DNA from: CAYYGL01 sp964471235 | Lineage (GTDB): Bacteria; Calditrichota; Calditrichia; RBG-13-44-9; J075 | Length of the DNA: 18,428 nucleotides | NCBI GenBank assembly: GCA_964471235.1 | Contig: CAYYGL010000097.1 | Location: 1 to 18,428 of the forward strand | Reading direction: 5' to 3' | Part shown: one piece after another, positions 16,126 through 18,428 of the stretch | Numbering within the stretch: the first letter of the stretch is position 1 | Layout of the letters: every line of letters begins with the position of its first letter | Notes under the pieces: model-generated | Database searches by the model: none | Seen by the model: the letters and a program-made list of their open reading frames with translations, nothing else | Told to the model about the DNA's origin: nothing | Made by a program: the position numbers and the translations under genes

Positions 16126-17028
16126 ATGAATCACATTCTGTTTCGCGTTTTTTTTCTCCTCTTCATGGGGATTGTGCTCATTGGAAAAAGCAGTTATGCC
16201 CAGGGTCCTCCCATCCAGACCGATACGCCGATAATGCTGGGTCTGGAAGGACGGGGAATTCGCACGTTTGTAAAATTCCTGCGGAAAGAGACCCTGCTGG
16301 AAGAAGGCAGGGAAATTCCGGATGCCATGAATCGCCGGGTAACCGTGCGAGTGACCCCGGTTGCCATTCCCTACAACCTTGGAAGTGATCGTTTTCAGGT
16401 GGGCGTCATTGTGCCGTTTATGGATATTCATTTTCAATCCAACACCCAGGACAACTCCAGTTTCGGAATCGGTGATGCAAAACTATTTGCCAAGTACCTG
16501 CTGTACCAGCACGATCGGAAATTGGAGACATTCCGCATCGCCGCAAAAGCAGGTGTTAAACTGCCAAGCGGGGATGAAAATGCCTCGCCCGCCCTGGGCA
16601 GCGGTTCCACCGACTATTTCTTTTCCACCGTCGCCGGATGGATAAAAAACCGCATCGGCATTTACCTGGAAGGAATCTATAATGTGAACACGTCCCACGG
16701 CGGAGTGAACTTCGGGAATAATTTTTCCTACAATCTCGCATTTGGGTACCGGCTACTGCCGGCGGTTTATGAGACCTATCCGGAACCACAACTGAACGGA
16801 TTTCTGGAAATTAACGGAAACACCCAGGCAAAGAGCAAAATGAACGGCGAGCGCAATGAAAATACCGGCGGCACCATCATTTTTCTATCCCCGGGACTGC
16901 AATATGTTGGCGGCAGACGCTGGTTGGTTGAATCCTCACTGCAACTCCCGGTGGTCAATGAGCCCAACGGTCAACAATTGGCTACCGATTGGACGATTTC
17001 TTTCGGAACGAGAATCCTGCTATTTTAA
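16126..17028 (+). CDS. Outer-membrane beta-barrel protein (MetA-pathway/transporter-like), second copy
   Basis: This 300-residue protein has a clear signal peptide (MNHILFRVFFLLFMGIVLIG..., cleavage near SSYAQG), strand-like alternation throughout and a terminal Phe (RILLF). It shares GIGDAKLFAKY, AGVKLPSGDE and GSGSTDYFFSTVAG with the barrel at 14504, placing it in the same PF13557-like group. I chose ATG 16126 because GAGG lies six bases upstream; an in-frame ATG at 16114 overlaps the HMA stop codon (ATGA) and would add four residues, also compatible with translational coupling. Its close spacing to the HMA gene implies co-translation and a shared task, probably moving the HMA-bound metal across the outer membrane. 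The start is uncertain by four codons; the substrate is inferred only from neighbours. Confidence 0.78.
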   Translation: MNHILFRVFFLLFMGIVLIGKSSYAQGPPIQTDTPIMLGLEGRGIRTFVKFLRKETLLEEGREIPDAMNRRVTVRVTPVAIPYNLGSDRFQVGVIVPFMDIHFQSNTQDNSSFGIGDAKLFAKYLLYQHDRKLETFRIAAKAGVKLPSGDENASPALGSGSTDYFFSTVAGWIKNRIGIYLEGIYNVNTSHGGVNFGNNFSYNLAFGYRLLPAVYETYPEPQLNGFLEINGNTQAKSKMNGERNENTGGTIIFLSPGLQYVGGRRWLVESSLQLPVVNEPNGQQLATDWTISFGTRILLF

Positions 17029-17074
17029 ATGAGATGCACCTTTTACTTAACCCAAAAGAACCTGGGGTATTGCG

Positions 17075-18022
17075 ATGAATCTGTTTCGGATATTACTGAT
17101 ATTTTTTGTTGTTACGGTTACTTTAGTGGGTGTATCAAACTGCCAACATAAAAGCCGTTTTGAGGTTGAATTCATCTCCCAATGGGGCAGCGAGGGCAGT
17201 GCACCGGGGCAATTCCGTCAGCCGGTTGGGGTGGCGGTGGATGCTGACGGGAATGTGTATGTCGCCGATGCCGGTAACAACCGCATCCAAAAATTTACCG
17301 CAGATGGGGAATTCATCACCCAATGGGGTACACCCGGAGATGGTCCTGGTGAATTTGACCGCCCCATGCATCTGGCAGTGAGTGATGATAAGTTGGTGTA
17401 TGTTCCGGACTACGGCAGTGACCGCATCCAGGTATTTGACACCGAGGGGAAGTATCAGTTTACCTGGGGAGAAAGCGGCGACGCTCCCGGGCAGTTCGAT
17501 TCCCCGGCAGCGGTAAATTTCGACCGGAATGGCAATGTTCTGGTTGCTGATTTTTACAATGATCGCATCCAGATTTTCGACCCCCGCGGCAACTTCATTT
17601 CTCAATTCGGAACCGAAGGGCATGAGTTCGGTCAGTTGTATTATCCCACAGATGTTGCGGTGGACAAAAACGGGAATATCATCGTGGCGGATGCCTACAA
17701 TCACCGCATTCAGATATTCCGGGCGGATGGAAAGCCGTTGCAGTCCCGGGGCAGTTTCAGCGGAGAAGAACGCACGCCCGGTCAATTTAACGTAGCCAAT
17801 GCGGTGGAAATCGATGCTGCCGGGCGAATGTATGTGGTGGATTTTTACAACAGTCGGATTCAGGTGTTTGATTCTACCGGGGGATACCGAACTCAGTTTG
17901 GCACACCGGGCAGCGATCCCGGGCAATTTGAGAAACCCACGGATATTGCCATTTACAAAAATTGGATTTATATTGCCGATTGGGGGAATAACCGGGTGCA
18001 GAAATTTGAAATAAACGAGTAG
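17075..18022 (+). CDS. Exported six-bladed NHL-repeat beta-propeller protein
   Basis: This 315-residue protein has a hydrophobic N-terminal signal with C23 in LVGVSNC, a marginal lipobox (Asn at -1), so it may be a lipoprotein or a secreted protein. The rest is six NHL repeats of about 45 residues. Each follows F-x-x-(Q/T)-(W/F/R)-G, PGQF-x-x-P, (A/V)-V-D-x-x-G-N-(V/I)-x-V-A-D and (N/D/S)-(N/D/S/H)-R-(I/V)-Q-(K/V/I)-F, starting near residues 32, 79, 126, 173, 220 and 270. The fifth has a short insertion after GSFSGEER. Together they should close a six-bladed propeller. Such propellers usually bind proteins or ligands; no catalytic site is visible. It sits 46 bases after the second barrel and before the MerT-like gene, so it is probably part of the cluster. 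No strong ribosome site was seen. Confidence 0.88.
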   Translation: MNLFRILLIFFVVTVTLVGVSNCQHKSRFEVEFISQWGSEGSAPGQFRQPVGVAVDADGNVYVADAGNNRIQKFTADGEFITQWGTPGDGPGEFDRPMHLAVSDDKLVYVPDYGSDRIQVFDTEGKYQFTWGESGDAPGQFDSPAAVNFDRNGNVLVADFYNDRIQIFDPRGNFISQFGTEGHEFGQLYYPTDVAVDKNGNIIVADAYNHRIQIFRADGKPLQSRGSFSGEERTPGQFNVANAVEIDAAGRMYVVDFYNSRIQVFDSTGGYRTQFGTPGSDPGQFEKPTDIAIYKNWIYIADWGNNRVQKFEINE

Positions 18023-18051
18023 TTACTTCCGGAAGCGGGTTAAGAGTTACG

Positions 18052-18076
18052 TTTTGCGTATTCCGTTTTCGCAAAA
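18052..18076. repeat. 7-bp inverted repeat upstream of the MerT-like gene
   Basis: TTTTGCG (18052-18058) pairs exactly with CGCAAAA (18070-18076) across an 11-base loop, 30 bases after the NHL gene stop and 46 bases before the MerT-like start. It could be an attenuator, an operator or an RNA processing site. It has no downstream T-run, so a simple terminator is unlikely. Confidence 0.4.
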
Positions 18077-18121
18077 TGCCATTCGGAACACGGAACAGGG
18101 AAAACCAAACAAGGTCGCACA

Positions 18122-18394
18122 ATGAAAGAGAAAACCGTCAGCCTACTAACCATCATATTTGCCTTCCTGAGCCGCCCTTGCTGAGTGCTGCCACTGGTAT
18201 TCAGCTTCCTCGGGTTAGGAAGCCTCTCGTTTACGGCATTTTTTGCCCAATACCGCAATGTTTTTCTGGTGTTGACTTTTGGAGCACTCGCAGTTTCTTT
18301 TTACCTGAATTACATCCGGGTGCGGTCCCATATAGTCAACCGGGTCATGTTCTGGATTAGTGCAGTGATTGCACTAGTATTTTATGCCATTTGA
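18122..18394 (+). CDS. MerT/MerF-like membrane transporter with in-frame UGA: candidate selenoprotein
   Basis: Reading through one in-frame UGA (18182-18184) gives a 90-residue protein with three membrane segments (about 8-37, 46-65, 72-90) and stop TGA at 18392. The UGA is codon 21, straight after C20: C-U-V-L-P-L-V-F-S-F-L-G. MerT has C-C-L-G-P-L-V-L-I-A-L-G and MerF C-C-F-T-P-V-L-V-I-L-L-G at the same place, so the UGA replaces the second cysteine of the membrane pair that receives metal from MerP. ATG 18122 has AAGG 7-8 bases upstream. A SECIS-like hairpin follows at 18204-18223. Unlike classical MerT, the loop between helices 2 and 3 has no second cysteine pair. Standard callers would give only GTG 18185-18394, lacking the metal site. 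The alternative is a gene broken by a nonsense mutation. The MerT likeness is strong by motif; selenocysteine is an inference. Confidence 0.72.
18204..18223 (+). promoter_or_regulatory. Candidate bacterial SECIS hairpin
   Basis: GCTTCCT (18204-18210) and AGGAAGC (18217-18223) form a perfect 7-bp stem with the six-base loop CGGGTT. The stem starts 19 bases after the UGA, and the loop G at 18212 is 28 bases from it. The bacterial SECIS model (UGA to loop G about 16-37 bases, G among the first two loop bases, short stem inside the coding frame) is satisfied on each point. SelB would bind here to insert selenocysteine. Confidence 0.62.
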
Positions 18395-18428
18395 TTTTGA
18401 TGATTGAGGATTTATTGATACTTTTCTT

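Noticed and set aside
17135..17926. Long minus-strand ORF of 263 codons
   Set aside because: Antisense shadow of the NHL repeats; its apparent repeats mirror the propeller coding repeats.
18122..18184. Simple pseudogene by nonsense mutation
   Set aside because: Not excluded, but the UGA falls exactly on a conserved cysteine, a SECIS-like hairpin follows, and the downstream frame is intact.
18185..18394. Short GTG-start ORF (69 codons) as the real gene at the right end
   Set aside because: It would begin immediately after the UGA, remove the metal-binding cysteine and half of helix 1, and has no ribosome site. The in-frame ATG at 18122 has one.
18400..18428. ATG at 18400 as the start of another gene
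   Set aside because: Only nine codons are visible before the edge and no clear ribosome site, so it cannot be supported.

Overview
The window looks like a chromosomal segment of a Gram-negative bacterium. Two genes encode signal-peptide-bearing proteins that look like outer-membrane beta-barrels with a terminal Phe. Other genes encode a polyprenyl-phosphate sugar transferase for surface polysaccharide and secreted proteins with NHL repeats or HMA domains. The mix of families would suit an FCB-group or related uncultured lineage (Calditrichota/KSB1-like), but no rRNA or other marker gene is present, so this placement is a guess. There is no phage, IS element, CRISPR array or tRNA.

Layout, left half. 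The left edge holds the 5' part of a lutB-type lactate-utilisation gene (minus strand). Next come a clear bidirectional terminator, a WbaP/WcaJ-type sugar-1-phosphate transferase (minus), an fxsA gene (minus) and a repeat-rich 480-base gap. A secreted DUF885 metallopeptidase (plus) then faces a two-gene minus-strand unit. That unit is a large protein carrying the ATP-grasp and phosphohistidine domains of pyruvate phosphate dikinase but no PEP/pyruvate barrel, followed 60 bases later by a long-form GAPDH-like dehydrogenase. At 11-12.8 kb an archaeal-type COG2521 methyltransferase (minus) lies divergent from a Clp1/Grc3-type polynucleotide 5'-kinase (plus), an RNA-flavoured pair.

Layout, right half. 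From 12976 to the right edge everything is on the plus strand and reads as one metal-handling cluster. It comprises an ECF sigma factor, a zinc-finger anti-sigma factor with a six-helix membrane part resembling NrsF/DUF1109, an outer-membrane barrel, a secreted double-HMA (MerP-like) protein with a perfect Shine-Dalgarno and a 14-base palindrome in its leader, a second barrel, a six-bladed NHL propeller protein, and a small membrane protein at 18122-18394.

The small membrane protein is the most notable item. Its frame is interrupted by one UGA at codon 21. That UGA sits exactly where MerT and MerF carry the second cysteine of their membrane Cys-Cys pair (C-C-x-x-P-L-V-x-x-x-L-G). The frame continues with three membrane segments, and a perfect 7-bp hairpin with a G in the second loop position starts 19 bases after the UGA, matching the bacterial SECIS model. 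I read it as a candidate selenocysteine-containing MerT-like transporter, the membrane partner of the double-HMA protein, within an ECF/anti-sigma-controlled metal uptake or detoxification system. Conventional gene calling would miss it or truncate it.
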